Source: Bacteroidales bacterium UBA4417
GTDB taxonomy: Bacteria; Bacteroidota; Bacteroidia; Bacteroidales; UBA4417
NCBI GenBank assembly: GCA_002389705.1
Contig: DGQJ01000068.1
Span: 17,556-22,746 of the forward strand
Direction: 5' to 3'
Length of the DNA: 5,191 bases
Positions 1-5,191 of this stretch are shown here, in pieces. The translations under genes were made by a program, and so were the position numbers. The notes beneath the pieces were generated by a model. The model saw only the letters and a list, made by a program, of their open reading frames with translations. It was not told where the DNA came from and did no database searches. The first letter of the stretch is position 1, and every line of letters begins with the position of its first letter.

Positions 1-24
1 CCTCCTCGCAATGACTCCTGAAAC

Positions 25-528
25 CTATAGTCCCGCCATTTCGCGAAGCGTATCCCCTGTTACCCTGAAAATCGTCCAGTCGTCGAGTGGTTTTGCACCC
101 AGGCCTTTGTAAAAACAGATGGAAGGTTTGTTCCAGTCGAGGCACGACCACTCCAGCCGGCCACAATCGCGCTCAACGGCAATTCTAGCCAGGTGTGCCA
201 GCAGCTTTTCCCCAAATCCTTTTCCACGCATTTCGGGGTCAATAAACAGGTCTTCGAGGTAAATACCGGCCTGCCCAAGGAATGTGGAATAGTTGTGGAA
301 AAACAATGCAAAACCCACCGGTTCTCCCTGGTACTCGCCTATGATAACTTCGGCCATCCTTTGTTCGAACAGTGTTTTGTGCAGTTTCTCTTCAGTGGCA
401 ACAACCTCGTGGCTCAGTTTCTCGTAAGCACCAAGTTTTTGGATAAACTGCAATATAAGTTTTAGATCGGCCGGCACAGCCTGCCTGATATGGAAAGCGT
501 CGGTATGCATAGTTTCTTTATCACTCAT
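25..528 (-). CDS. SSAT-like GNAT N-acetyltransferase (diamine/polyamine type)
   Basis: This 167-residue protein is a single GNAT domain. By family it transfers an acetyl group from acetyl-CoA to an amine, and the closest resemblance is to spermidine/spermine (diamine) N1-acetyltransferases. Seen: an N-terminal stretch with KLGAYEKL and a following VATEEKL resembling the SSAT substrate-side helices; motif A with YLEDLFI (90-96) and the acetyl-CoA pyrophosphate loop RGKGFG (101-106); then LDWNKPSICFYKGLGA (130-145). Glu92, Arg101 and Tyr140 fall at the same numbers as the catalytic and CoA-binding residues I recall for human SSAT1, and overall length is nearly the same. The first ATG (528) is preferred; Met7 is an alternative. 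No Shine-Dalgarno is seen. It lies downstream of the fumC terminator with its own probable promoter, so it is likely monocistronic. The real amine substrate cannot be read from sequence; it could be a polyamine, a thialysine-like amine or another small amine. Confidence 0.88.
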   Translation of the reverse strand: MSDKETMHTDAFHIRQAVPADLKLILQFIQKLGAYEKLSHEVVATEEKLHKTLFEQRMAEVIIGEYQGEPVGFALFFHNYSTFLGQAGIYLEDLFIDPEMRGKGFGEKLLAHLARIAVERDCGRLEWSCLDWNKPSICFYKGLGAKPLDDWTIFRVTGDTLREMAGL

Positions 529-589
529 GTTTTAAGCGGGGTTAGTAAATACAGTAATTACTCAGGAAACGAAATTCGCTGATGGCATT

Positions 590-615
590 CAAAGATAGCA
601 ATTGCAACCGGACAA
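590..615 (-). promoter_or_regulatory. Probable Bacteroidota-type promoter for the GNAT gene
   Basis: On the minus strand TATCTTTG (590-597) is a perfect match to the Bacteroidota -7 consensus TAnnTTTG. A TTG at 613-615 could serve as the -33 element, but the 15-bp spacer is shorter than the usual 17-23 bp. Transcription would begin near 583-585, giving a leader of about 55 nt before the ATG at 528. It lies just downstream of the fumC terminator, where a new promoter is needed. Confidence 0.45.
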
Positions 616-630
616 TATGGACCTGCGTCT

Positions 631-667
631 TAAAAAAAACCTCTGCAGAATTTCTCCTGCAGAGGTT
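631..667 (-). terminator. Intrinsic terminator of fumC
   Basis: There is a perfect 11-bp stem: AACCTCTGCAG (638-648) pairs with CTGCAGAGGTT (657-667) around an 8-nt loop. On the minus strand it is followed by a run of eight T (632-639, the last two inside the stem). It starts 24 nt after the fumC stop. A shorter A-rich run (671-676) on the other side could add U-A pairing, but no plus-strand gene needs a terminator here. Confidence 0.9.
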
Positions 668-690
668 CATAAAAAACCGGAACCAGGTTG

Positions 691-2076
691 TTACCCGATC
701 ATTTTCGAAGGGTCAACCCATTCGGTAAACTGTTCGTCGGTTAGCAATCCCAGCGCCAGGGCTGCTTCGCGGAGTGTAGTGCCTTCGTGGTGTGCTTTTT
801 TAGCAATTTTGGCTGCATTTTCGTAACCGATATGCGTGTTGAGCGCGGTTACCAGCATCAGTGAATTTTCGAGGTTTTTGTTGATAAACGGCAGGTTGGC
901 TTCGATGCCCACGGCACAGTTATCGTTAAAGGAAACACAACCGTCGCCGATCAGCCTGGCAGCCATCAGGAAGTTGGATATAATCACCGGCTTAAATACG
1001 TTGAGCTGGAAATGGCCGTGGGTATTGGCTACGGTTATGGCAGCATCGCATCCGATTACCTGTGCGCAAATCATGGTGAGAGATTCGTTTTGGGTTGGGT
1101 TTACTTTACCCGGCATAATGGAAGACCCGGGTTCGTTTTCGGGAAGGTGTAACTCACCAATGCCGCAACGCGGGCCGGAAGCCAGCAGGCGGATGTTGCT
1201 TGCAATATGCATCAGGCTGGTAGCCAGCATTTTCAGTGTGCCCGAAGCTTCCACGATATTATCGTGGCTCGAAAGGGCTTCGAATTTATTTTCGGCAGTA
1301 ACAAATGGCAGACCGGTAAGTGCGGCAATATGCTCAGCCACTTTAACGGAGTAACCTTTCGGGGTATTGATGCCCGTACCTACCGCGGTGCCGCCCAGCG
1401 CCAGTTCAGCCAGGTGGGGAAGGGTGTTTTTGAGGGCGCGCATGCCATGGTCGAGCTGCGAAACATAGCCCGAAAATTCCTGTCCCAGGGTAAGCGGAGT
1501 AGCGTCCATGAGGTGTGTGCGTCCGATTTTGGTAACCGATTTAAACTCTTCGCTTTTGGCAGCCAGCGTGTCGCGGAGCTTCTGTACGCCCGGCAAAGTG
1601 ACTTCAACCAGCATTTTATAGGCTGCAATCGACATGGCCGTAGGGAAAGTATCGTTACTGCTCTGCGATTTGTTTACGTCATCGTTGGGGTGCAGGGGGC
1701 TTTTGCCTTCGCCCAGTACACCACCGGCAAGCACATGCGCGCGGTTGCTCACCACTTCATTTACATTCATGTTGCTTTGCGTGCCCGAACCGGTTTGCCA
1801 TACAACCAGCGGAAACTGGTCGTCTAGTTTTCCTGCCGAAATTTCGTCACAAACCTGGCTGATCAGTTCACATTTTTCGGCTGACAGAACACCCAGATCA
1901 CGGTTGGTAAGCGCGGCAGCTTTTTTCAGGATGGCAAAGGCCCTGATGATTTCAAGCGGCATATGTCCATCGCCGATACGGAAGTTGTCTTTCGAACGCT
2001 GTGTTTGTGCACCCCAGTATTTGTCGGCTGGCACCTGCACCGTTCCCATGGTGTCTTTTTCAATGCGGTAATTCAT
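691..2076 (-). CDS. fumC: Fumarate hydratase, class II
   Basis: This 461-residue protein catalyses reversible hydration of fumarate to L-malate in the cytoplasm (TCA cycle, or its reductive branch in fermenting bacteria). It is the iron-independent, homotetrameric class II enzyme of the fumarase/aspartase superfamily. Seen: [13 protein letters not shown] (96-108), [20 protein letters not shown] (129-148), [16 protein letters not shown] (185-200) with catalytic His188, and the superfamily signature [11 protein letters not shown] (317-327) with catalytic Ser318. Both catalytic residues have the numbers of E. coli FumC, and length is close to its 467. The start [11 protein letters not shown] matches the usual family N-terminus, which fixes the ATG at 2076; the bases just before it are A-rich with no Shine-Dalgarno. 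It ends with TAA and a strong terminator. Aspartase and argininosuccinate lyase are related, but the full-length similarity is to fumarase. Confidence 0.97.
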   Translation of the reverse strand: MNYRIEKDTMGTVQVPADKYWGAQTQRSKDNFRIGDGHMPLEIIRAFAILKKAAALTNRDLGVLSAEKCELISQVCDEISAGKLDDQFPLVVWQTGSGTQSNMNVNEVVSNRAHVLAGGVLGEGKSPLHPNDDVNKSQSSNDTFPTAMSIAAYKMLVEVTLPGVQKLRDTLAAKSEEFKSVTKIGRTHLMDATPLTLGQEFSGYVSQLDHGMRALKNTLPHLAELALGGTAVGTGINTPKGYSVKVAEHIAALTGLPFVTAENKFEALSSHDNIVEASGTLKMLATSLMHIASNIRLLASGPRCGIGELHLPENEPGSSIMPGKVNPTQNESLTMICAQVIGCDAAITVANTHGHFQLNVFKPVIISNFLMAARLIGDGCVSFNDNCAVGIEANLPFINKNLENSLMLVTALNTHIGYENAAKIAKKAHHEGTTLREAALALGLLTDEQFTEWVDPSKMIG

Positions 2077-2156
2077 GTTTTTGTTATTTTGAGATATGTT
2101 TGTTAATATGTTGCTTAGCTGGAATTTAATTGCTGGTATATGAGGGATTTGAGGGT

Positions 2157-2292
2157 ATTGAGATGATGAGTTGTCATTCGATGTCTGAGGAATGAGTTGC
2201 CGGAGTGGAATTGAGCGTTTGAGGTGTCATTCGGTGGTTGTTTTACGGGTTGAAATCAGAATATTGAGGTTACGGGGTGTCATTCGGTGGTT
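2157..2292. repeat. Left repeat block: three 53-bp-spaced units next to the S23-type gene
   Basis: Three units begin with ATTGAG at 2157, 2210 and 2263, exactly 53 bp apart, and each carries GTCATTCG 16 bases later (2173, 2226, 2279). Units two and three share GGTGTCATTCGGTGGTT (2223-2239 and 2276-2292). Outside the shared blocks the units have diverged to roughly half identity, so this is a decayed tandem repeat; the third unit is partial. It fills most of the gap between fumC and the four-helix-bundle gene and overlaps that gene's 3' end. The core motif recurs in inverted orientation on the other side of the gene. Confidence 0.75.
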
Positions 2293-2680
2293 TAGGTTGT
2301 ACATGTGATATTTGATCCAGATCGCTTGATAGTTTTCCAATGCTGTTGATGTAATTGTTCAGTTTAATTCCGAGATCGTGGATATCCTTCATAATTTCAT
2401 TGAAGTTGTCGTCAGACAGTAACTGGCGGTTATGCGCTTTAATTGACCAGGTCCTGGTTTCGTACAGAGACCCTCTTGAATAATAAAGAAATCTTTTCGA
2501 ATCTTTAAAGTGATACCTGCCAAAACCCTCGCTAATGTTCGCGCCCACCGAATCAGCAGCTTCAGTGTACTGGCGGCCAATGGAGTATTTGGCGAACGAA
2601 TCCCATTTTACTACAATTTCCCAGACCTTTTCAGCCAATCGCATCGATAATTGATAAACACGCAAATCATCAATATCCAT
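2270..2680 (-). CDS. Four-helix-bundle protein (23S rRNA intervening-sequence / S23 type)
   Basis: This 136-residue protein has no signal peptide or membrane segment. The family is a small all-helical bundle first known from proteins encoded in intervening sequences of 23S rRNA genes, and it is related in fold to the Avd accessory proteins of diversity-generating retroelements; its biochemical role is not established. Seen: an N-terminal helix containing LRVYQLSMRLAEKVW (6-20), then the most diagnostic block, QYTEAADSVGANISEGFGR (37-55), followed by FKDSKRFLYYSRGSLYET (58-75) and a last helix NEIMKDIHDLGIKLNNYINS (94-113). The tail after about residue 118 is polar, ends in PPNDTP and is encoded by a copy of the flanking repeat. 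ATG at 2680 gives the usual family start (MDIDDLRVYQLS). No Shine-Dalgarno and no TAnnTTTG box were found upstream. It is an isolated gene between repeat blocks and does not lie in an rRNA gene here. Confidence 0.88.
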   Translation of the reverse strand: MDIDDLRVYQLSMRLAEKVWEIVVKWDSFAKYSIGRQYTEAADSVGANISEGFGRYHFKDSKRFLYYSRGSLYETRTWSIKAHNRQLLSDDNFNEIMKDIHDLGIKLNNYINSIGKLSSDLDQISHVQPKPPNDTP

Positions 2681-2731
2681 ATCTGTTGAATCAGGCTTTA
2701 TTATTTGCTAATCGTTTCTAACTCTTGTACC

Positions 2732-2840
2732 CCACTGAATGACAACCGAATGACCACTACATTGCCACTATTAACCACTGAATGACAACCGAACAACCAC
2801 TAAATAACCACTATCAACCACTGAATGACAACCGGATGAC
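2732..2840. repeat. Right repeat block: 43-bp tandem repeat with nested 11-bp subunits
   Basis: CCACTGAATGACAACCGAA occurs at 2732-2750 and 2775-2793, with a third copy (one change, GGA at the end) at 2818-2836, exactly 43 bp apart. The two complete 43-bp units differ at only six positions. Each unit splits into subunits of about 11, 10, 11 and 11 bp ending in variants of ACCACTRA or AACCGA, so CCACT recurs at 2732, 2754, 2765, 2775, 2797, 2808 and 2818. The block ends 4 bp before the arsC-like stop codon and begins about 50 bp upstream of the four-helix-bundle start, so it lies in the arsC-like 3' untranslated region. Confidence 0.88.
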
Positions 2841-2844
2841 TTTA

Positions 2845-3198
2845 TTACCCGGCATCCCCCAACAATCGCTCAATTTCCTCAGCCGGGTGCGCCAGCACTG
2901 CTTTTGTGTTATTCACTACAATGGGTCGCTGTATCAGTTTCGGGTTTTCGAGCAAGATGGTGATCCACTCTTCATCGGTGAAATTTTTGCTTTTAAGTTT
3001 CGACTTAAACTCGTCCTCGCTGGTGCGTACAATTTCAATCGGGCGCTTGTTTAATTTCACAAGCAATACTTTAAGTTCTTCGCGCGAAAGCGGAGTTCTG
3101 AGGTATTCAACAACAGTAAACTCAACACCTTTATTTTCAAGGTATTGCAAGCCTTCCCGCGATTTGCGGCATTTGGGGTTGTGATAGATTGTTATCAT
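2845..3198 (-). CDS. ArsC/Spx-family reductase (arsenate reductase-like)
   Basis: This 117-residue cytoplasmic thioredoxin-fold protein belongs to the ArsC family, whose characterised members use one Cys to reduce arsenate with glutathione/glutaredoxin; other members (YffB, Spx) have other roles. Seen: a first strand and active-site loop ITIYHNPKCRKSR (2-14) with the nucleophile Cys10; YLRTPLSREEL (32-42) typical of the family; Arg58 in IVRTSE; and NPKLIQRPIVV (85-95) with Arg91. These align with Cys12, Arg60 and Arg94 of E. coli ArsC. The third anion-binding Arg (107 in E. coli, in a CRP context) aligns with His104 in LAHP, so true arsenate reductase activity is doubtful. No arsR, arsenite pump or other ars gene is nearby. 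It follows prfB by 60 nt on the same strand and may be read from the same transcript. The ATG at 3198 starts directly at the first beta strand, as expected. Confidence 0.88.
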   Translation of the reverse strand: MITIYHNPKCRKSREGLQYLENKGVEFTVVEYLRTPLSREELKVLLVKLNKRPIEIVRTSEDEFKSKLKSKNFTDEEWITILLENPKLIQRPIVVNNTKAVLAHPAEEIERLLGDAG

Positions 3199-3258
3199 GT
3201 GCTTTTCAGGATTAACATTCTAAAGATAAGAAATTTCCGGGCAATACCGCCATTCATG

Positions 3259-4354
3259 TCAAGCGCCCTCGCGCCCGAATTCCATAAGGTACGATTTAAT
3301 AAAGTCGTTCAGGTCGCCATCAAGCACCTCGAAGGCATTTGAAGTTTCGAACCCTGTACGGATATCCTTCACCATTTTATAGGGATGAAGCACATAATTA
3401 CGGATTTGCGAACCCCATTCAATCTTTTTCTTGCTGCCTTCTATTTCGGCCTGGGCTTCCTTTTTCTTGCGGAGTTCTATTTCGTACAACTGCGACTTCA
3501 GCATCTGAATGGCCTTCTCGCGGTTTTGCTGCTGCGATCGCGTAACCTGGCATTCAATCACAATGCCTGAAGGGGCATGGTAAAGCCGCACGGCGGTTTC
3601 AACCTTGTTCACATTCTGCCCGCCAGGGCCACTGCTGCGGAAAGTATCCCAGCTGATGTCGGCGGCACTGATTTGTATATCGATATTATCATCAACCACC
3701 GGATACACATAAACCGAAGCAAAGGAAGTATGGCGGCGGTTTGCCGAATCGAAAGGCGAAAGCCTCACCAGGCGGTGAACACCGTTTTCGCCTTTCAGGT
3801 AACCAAAAGCATGGTCGCCTTCAATTTCGAGCGAAACGGACTTAATGCCGGCGCCATCGCCTTCGTTCAGATCGAGTTCGCGCACCTTGTAGTTGTTGCG
3901 CTCGGCCCAGCGGATGTACATGCGCATGAGCATCTGAGCCCAGTCCTGGCTTTCGGTGCCGCCGGCTCCTGAGTTTATTTGTAAGATGGCACTGAGCCCG
4001 TCTTCCTCGTTGCTGAGCATGTTGCGGAACTCAAGGTCGTCGAAAACTTTTTCTGTTTTTTTAAAGGCTTCGTCAACCTCTTCCTCGGTGGCTTCGCCAG
4101 CCTGGAAAAACTCGAACAATACCTGCAAATCGGCGAGCGAGGCCTCAGCACTGGCATAGGCATTGGTCCAGCTTTTCTTTTCCTGTATGGATTTCAGCAC
4201 TACCTCTGCCTTTTTGGGATCGTTCCAGAACTCAGGCGCTTGGGTTATTCTCTCTTCTTCAGCAATCAGATCAAGCCTGGTGTCCACGTCAAAGGAACCT
4301 CCTCAGCGCTTCGAGTCGCTTTGATAGTTCTCTAAGGGTATCATTATTTATCAT
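3259..4354 (-). CDS. prfB: Peptide chain release factor 2, made by programmed +1 frameshift
   Basis: RF2 recognises UAA and UGA in the ribosomal A site and triggers peptide release. The gene is read in two frames: codons 1-21 from ATG at 4354 to CTT at 4292, then T4291 is skipped and reading continues from GAC at 4290 to the TGA at 3259, giving 364 residues (E. coli RF2 has 365). The zero-frame peptide is [21 protein letters not shown], listed here with its last three residues RFL directly before the UGA. In the full protein the stop-codon-selecting tripeptide SPF is at 199-201 in the context [14 protein letters not shown], and the catalytic GGQ is at 244-246 in [14 protein letters not shown] rather than a PxT motif separates it from RF1. 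A call beginning at the GTG at 4287 would lose 22 residues and the regulation. The gene's own terminator codon is also TGA. It is followed 60 nt later by the arsC-like gene. Confidence 0.96.
4288..4303 (-). promoter_or_regulatory. prfB programmed +1 frameshift site
   Basis: On the minus strand the sequence is AGG AGG TTC CTT TGA C. It has an internal Shine-Dalgarno-like AGGAGG (4298-4303), a 3-base spacer, the slippery CTT codon (4292-4294), the in-frame UGA (4289-4291) and the favourable following C. Spacing is identical to E. coli prfB (AGG GGG TAT CTT TGA C). By established knowledge, scarce RF2 stalls termination at this UGA, the ribosome slips +1 on CTT, and full-length RF2 is made, giving negative feedback. 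Confidence 0.95.
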
Positions 4355-4560
4355 AAATGGATGTGTTTCGGATTTTGAATGGTTGGAAATGATATGCTTT
4401 ACTAAATAGATATGTTAGTAAAAGCAGTGTTTGATATAGTTGTCAATGAATTACAAAACGTAAATGGTTTAAACCAGGTAATCAGCTTTAACTGCAGGTT
4501 GCAAATTATCCTGCATTGCAGTTTCGAATGAAACAGGTTTTGGCAATCGATATGCTTCCT
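4355..4560. other. recX-prfB intergenic region with several inverted repeats
   Basis: No gene is supported in these 206 bp. Three structures are visible. TTTACTAA (4398-4405) and TTAGTAAA (4415-4422) form an 8-bp stem with a 9-nt loop, extendable by GC pairs past one bulged A. TGGTTTAAACCA (4465-4476) is a perfect 12-bp palindrome. AACTGCA (4490-4496) with TGCAGTT (4517-4523), or alternatively TGCAGG (4493-4498) with CCTGCA (4510-4515), gives two mutually exclusive stems. None is followed by a U-tract on the minus strand, so none is a convincing terminator. A near-match to the -7 box (TACGTTTT, 4455-4462) lacks a properly spaced TTG. The region probably holds the prfB promoter and leader. Confidence 0.6.
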
Positions 4561-5049
4561 TTATAAATCGAAGATGTCGGCATCGAGCAAATATAATGCA
4601 ATAAGTCCGGATTCGAACCCCCGCGAGGCTGCAAAATAAGCTGCCTTTTGCTGATCGGCTGGTGAGTTACCGCCCAGTTGTATTAATTTTTTCTTTAACA
4701 ATGAACTTAAAAATAGCGTATACTCCTCCTGGTCGATTGATGCTAAGGCCTGTTGAATAAGGGAAGCCGGTATTGACCTGGCACGGAGGCCGGCTGCAAT
4801 CTTCAACTTTCCCCAGCCTTTCATCCTGAATTTTCCACGGGCATAATTTTCGGAAAACCTCTTTTCGTCCAGGAAACCTTCATCGATCAGTTGGTTGATG
4901 ATCTGATCGTAAAATTCATTATCAATATCCCACGTCCTGATTTTAAGCTTCATTTCACTGATACAACGGTCCTGTGCGGCGCAGTAATCAGCGGCCTTGC
5001 GGTAAGCCTGCCCGAAATCGGGTAAATTCCCTCCTCCTTCAGCAGGCAT
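4561..5049 (-). CDS. recX: Regulatory protein RecX
   Basis: This 162-residue cytoplasmic protein belongs to the RecX family, which binds RecA filaments and modulates (usually limits) recombinase and coprotease activity. The fold is three tandem three-helix repeats. Seen: an N-terminal repeat with CISEMKLKIRTWDI (29-42), then the most conserved family block, INQLIDEGFLDEKRF (51-65), then SENYARGKFRMKGWGKLKI (66-84) and LRARSIP (88-94); the C-terminal repeat has AAYFAASRGFESGLIALYL (136-154). Length is close to E. coli RecX (166). The ATG at 5049 lies 4 nt after the stop of the FKBP-type gene, so the two are probably co-transcribed and translationally coupled. recA is not in the window, as is usual when recX is unlinked. 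The first codons include a purine run GGAGGAGGG (5029-5037), which encodes three Gly and is not followed by a usable start. Confidence 0.9.
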   Translation of the reverse strand: MPAEGGGNLPDFGQAYRKAADYCAAQDRCISEMKLKIRTWDIDNEFYDQIINQLIDEGFLDEKRFSENYARGKFRMKGWGKLKIAAGLRARSIPASLIQQALASIDQEEYTLFLSSLLKKKLIQLGGNSPADQQKAAYFAASRGFESGLIALYLLDADIFDL

Positions 5050-5053
5050 AGCT

Positions 5054-5191
5054 TTACTTATTTGAAATTACCGATACCAGTTCAACATCAAAAATAAGTA
5101 CCGAATTCATGGGGATTACAAGCTGTCCGGCATTGTTGTATTTACTAACACCTCCATATCCCAGTCGCGAAGGTATCAGAAGTTTGATTTT
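5054..5191 (-). CDS. FKBP-type peptidyl-prolyl cis-trans isomerase, C-terminal part
   Basis: The window edge cuts this gene; only its last 45 codons and TAA are present. The residues IPSRLGYGG (6-14 of the visible part) and GQLVIPMNSVLIFDVELVSV (22-41) match the last loop and strand of FKBP domains, where the family usually reads IPSxLGYG and IPPNSxLIFDVEL. FKBPs catalyse prolyl cis-trans isomerisation and assist folding. The usual Pro-Pro before Asn is Pro-Met here, and the stretch between the two motifs (VSKYNNA) is typical in length. Whether the protein is exported, lipid-anchored or multidomain cannot be judged because the N-terminus is missing. recX follows after 4 nt. Confidence 0.88.
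   Translation of the reverse strand, partial: KIKLLIPSRLGYGGVSKYNNAGQLVIPMNSVLIFDVELVSVISNK

Larger units (their letters stand above)
2157..2840. mobile_element. Candidate IVS-like cassette: S23-type gene with inverted repeat flanks
   Basis: The four-helix-bundle gene sits between two repeat blocks whose cores are inverted copies: GTCATTCGGTGG on the plus strand at the left, and the complement of CCACTGAATGAC at the right. The ends could pair in DNA or RNA and enclose the gene, as the complementary ends of 23S rRNA intervening sequences do. Without the segment, about 80 bp would separate the fumC start from the arsC-like stop, an ordinary spacing. I see no transposase, no reverse transcriptase and no clear target duplication, so the mobile reading is inference and the boundaries are approximate. 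Confidence 0.35.

Noticed and set aside
1207..1827. Long plus-strand open frame opposite fumC, and similar ones opposite prfB and the GNAT gene.
   Set aside because: They are antisense to well-supported conserved genes and their translations show no recognisable domain.
2270..2680. Avd accessory protein of a diversity-generating retroelement.
   Set aside because: The fold family is related, but there is no reverse transcriptase and no template/variable repeat pair in the window, and the sequence resembles the S23 branch more.
2732..2840. CRISPR-like array (19-bp core repeated with 24-bp intervals).
   Set aside because: The intervals are themselves similar between units, so this is a tandem repeat without unique spacers; the core is too short and no cas gene is present.
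2157..2840. Insertion sequence with a target-site duplication.
   Set aside because: No transposase is encoded, and the sequences just outside the repeats show no convincing direct duplication.
3221..3244. TATCTTTA as a -7 box for the arsC-like gene.
   Set aside because: It has one mismatch to TAnnTTTG, and the only TTG nearby gives a 13-bp spacer; too weak to annotate, and co-transcription with prfB is equally possible.
3259..4287. prfB as a 342-residue protein starting at GTG 4287.
   Set aside because: The upstream ATG frame with AGGAGG-TTC-CTT-TGA-C restores the normal RF2 N-terminus and length.
4521..4534. GTTTC-GAAT-GAAAC hairpin as a recX terminator.
   Set aside because: The stem is only 5 bp and A/T-rich, with no following U-tract on the minus strand.
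5029..5037. GGAGGAGGG as a Shine-Dalgarno for a shorter recX.
   Set aside because: No ATG, GTG or TTG in frame follows at a suitable distance; it is simply the Gly codons after the start.

Overview
The window most likely comes from a member of the Bacteroidota. The pointers are: no consistent Shine-Dalgarno sequence before the starts; a perfect TAnnTTTG-type -7 box before one gene; a four-helix-bundle 'S23' protein gene sitting between housekeeping genes; and protein variants that look typical of that phylum. This is inference from sequence style, not a taxonomic match. All seven genes are on the minus strand, so transcription runs from high to low coordinates.

In transcription order the layout is as follows. 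(1) The last 45 codons of an FKBP-type prolyl isomerase enter from the right edge. (2) recX starts 4 nt after its stop codon. (3) A 206-bp gap with several inverted repeats leads to prfB (release factor 2). Its true start is 67 nt upstream of the longest uninterrupted frame, because the gene contains the classic autoregulatory +1 frameshift site: AGGAGG, three bases, then CTT TGA C. (4) An ArsC/Spx-type thioredoxin-fold reductase follows 60 nt later. (5) Next is a four-helix-bundle (23S intervening-sequence type) protein gene, bracketed by tandem repeats. (6) fumC (class II fumarase) ends at a strong intrinsic hairpin. (7) A polyamine (SSAT-like) GNAT acetyltransferase has its own probable promoter.

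The most unusual part is about 2157-2840. The four-helix-bundle gene has three copies of a GTCATTC(G/A)GTGG motif on each side. The left and right sets are inverted relative to each other. The left set repeats every 53 bp and the right set every 43 bp. The right unit divides further into about four 11-bp subunits, and the left repeat runs into the 3' end of the gene and encodes its last residues. Complementary ends around an S23-type gene resemble the intervening sequences found inside 23S rRNA genes, but this one lies between arsC-like and fumC genes. I read it as a candidate intergenic IVS-like cassette. Mobility and function are unproven.

The other genes are ordinary housekeeping functions: TCA cycle, translation termination, RecA modulation, protein folding and polyamine or stress metabolism. 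Apart from FKBP-recX, and possibly prfB-arsC-like, they do not form an obvious pathway.
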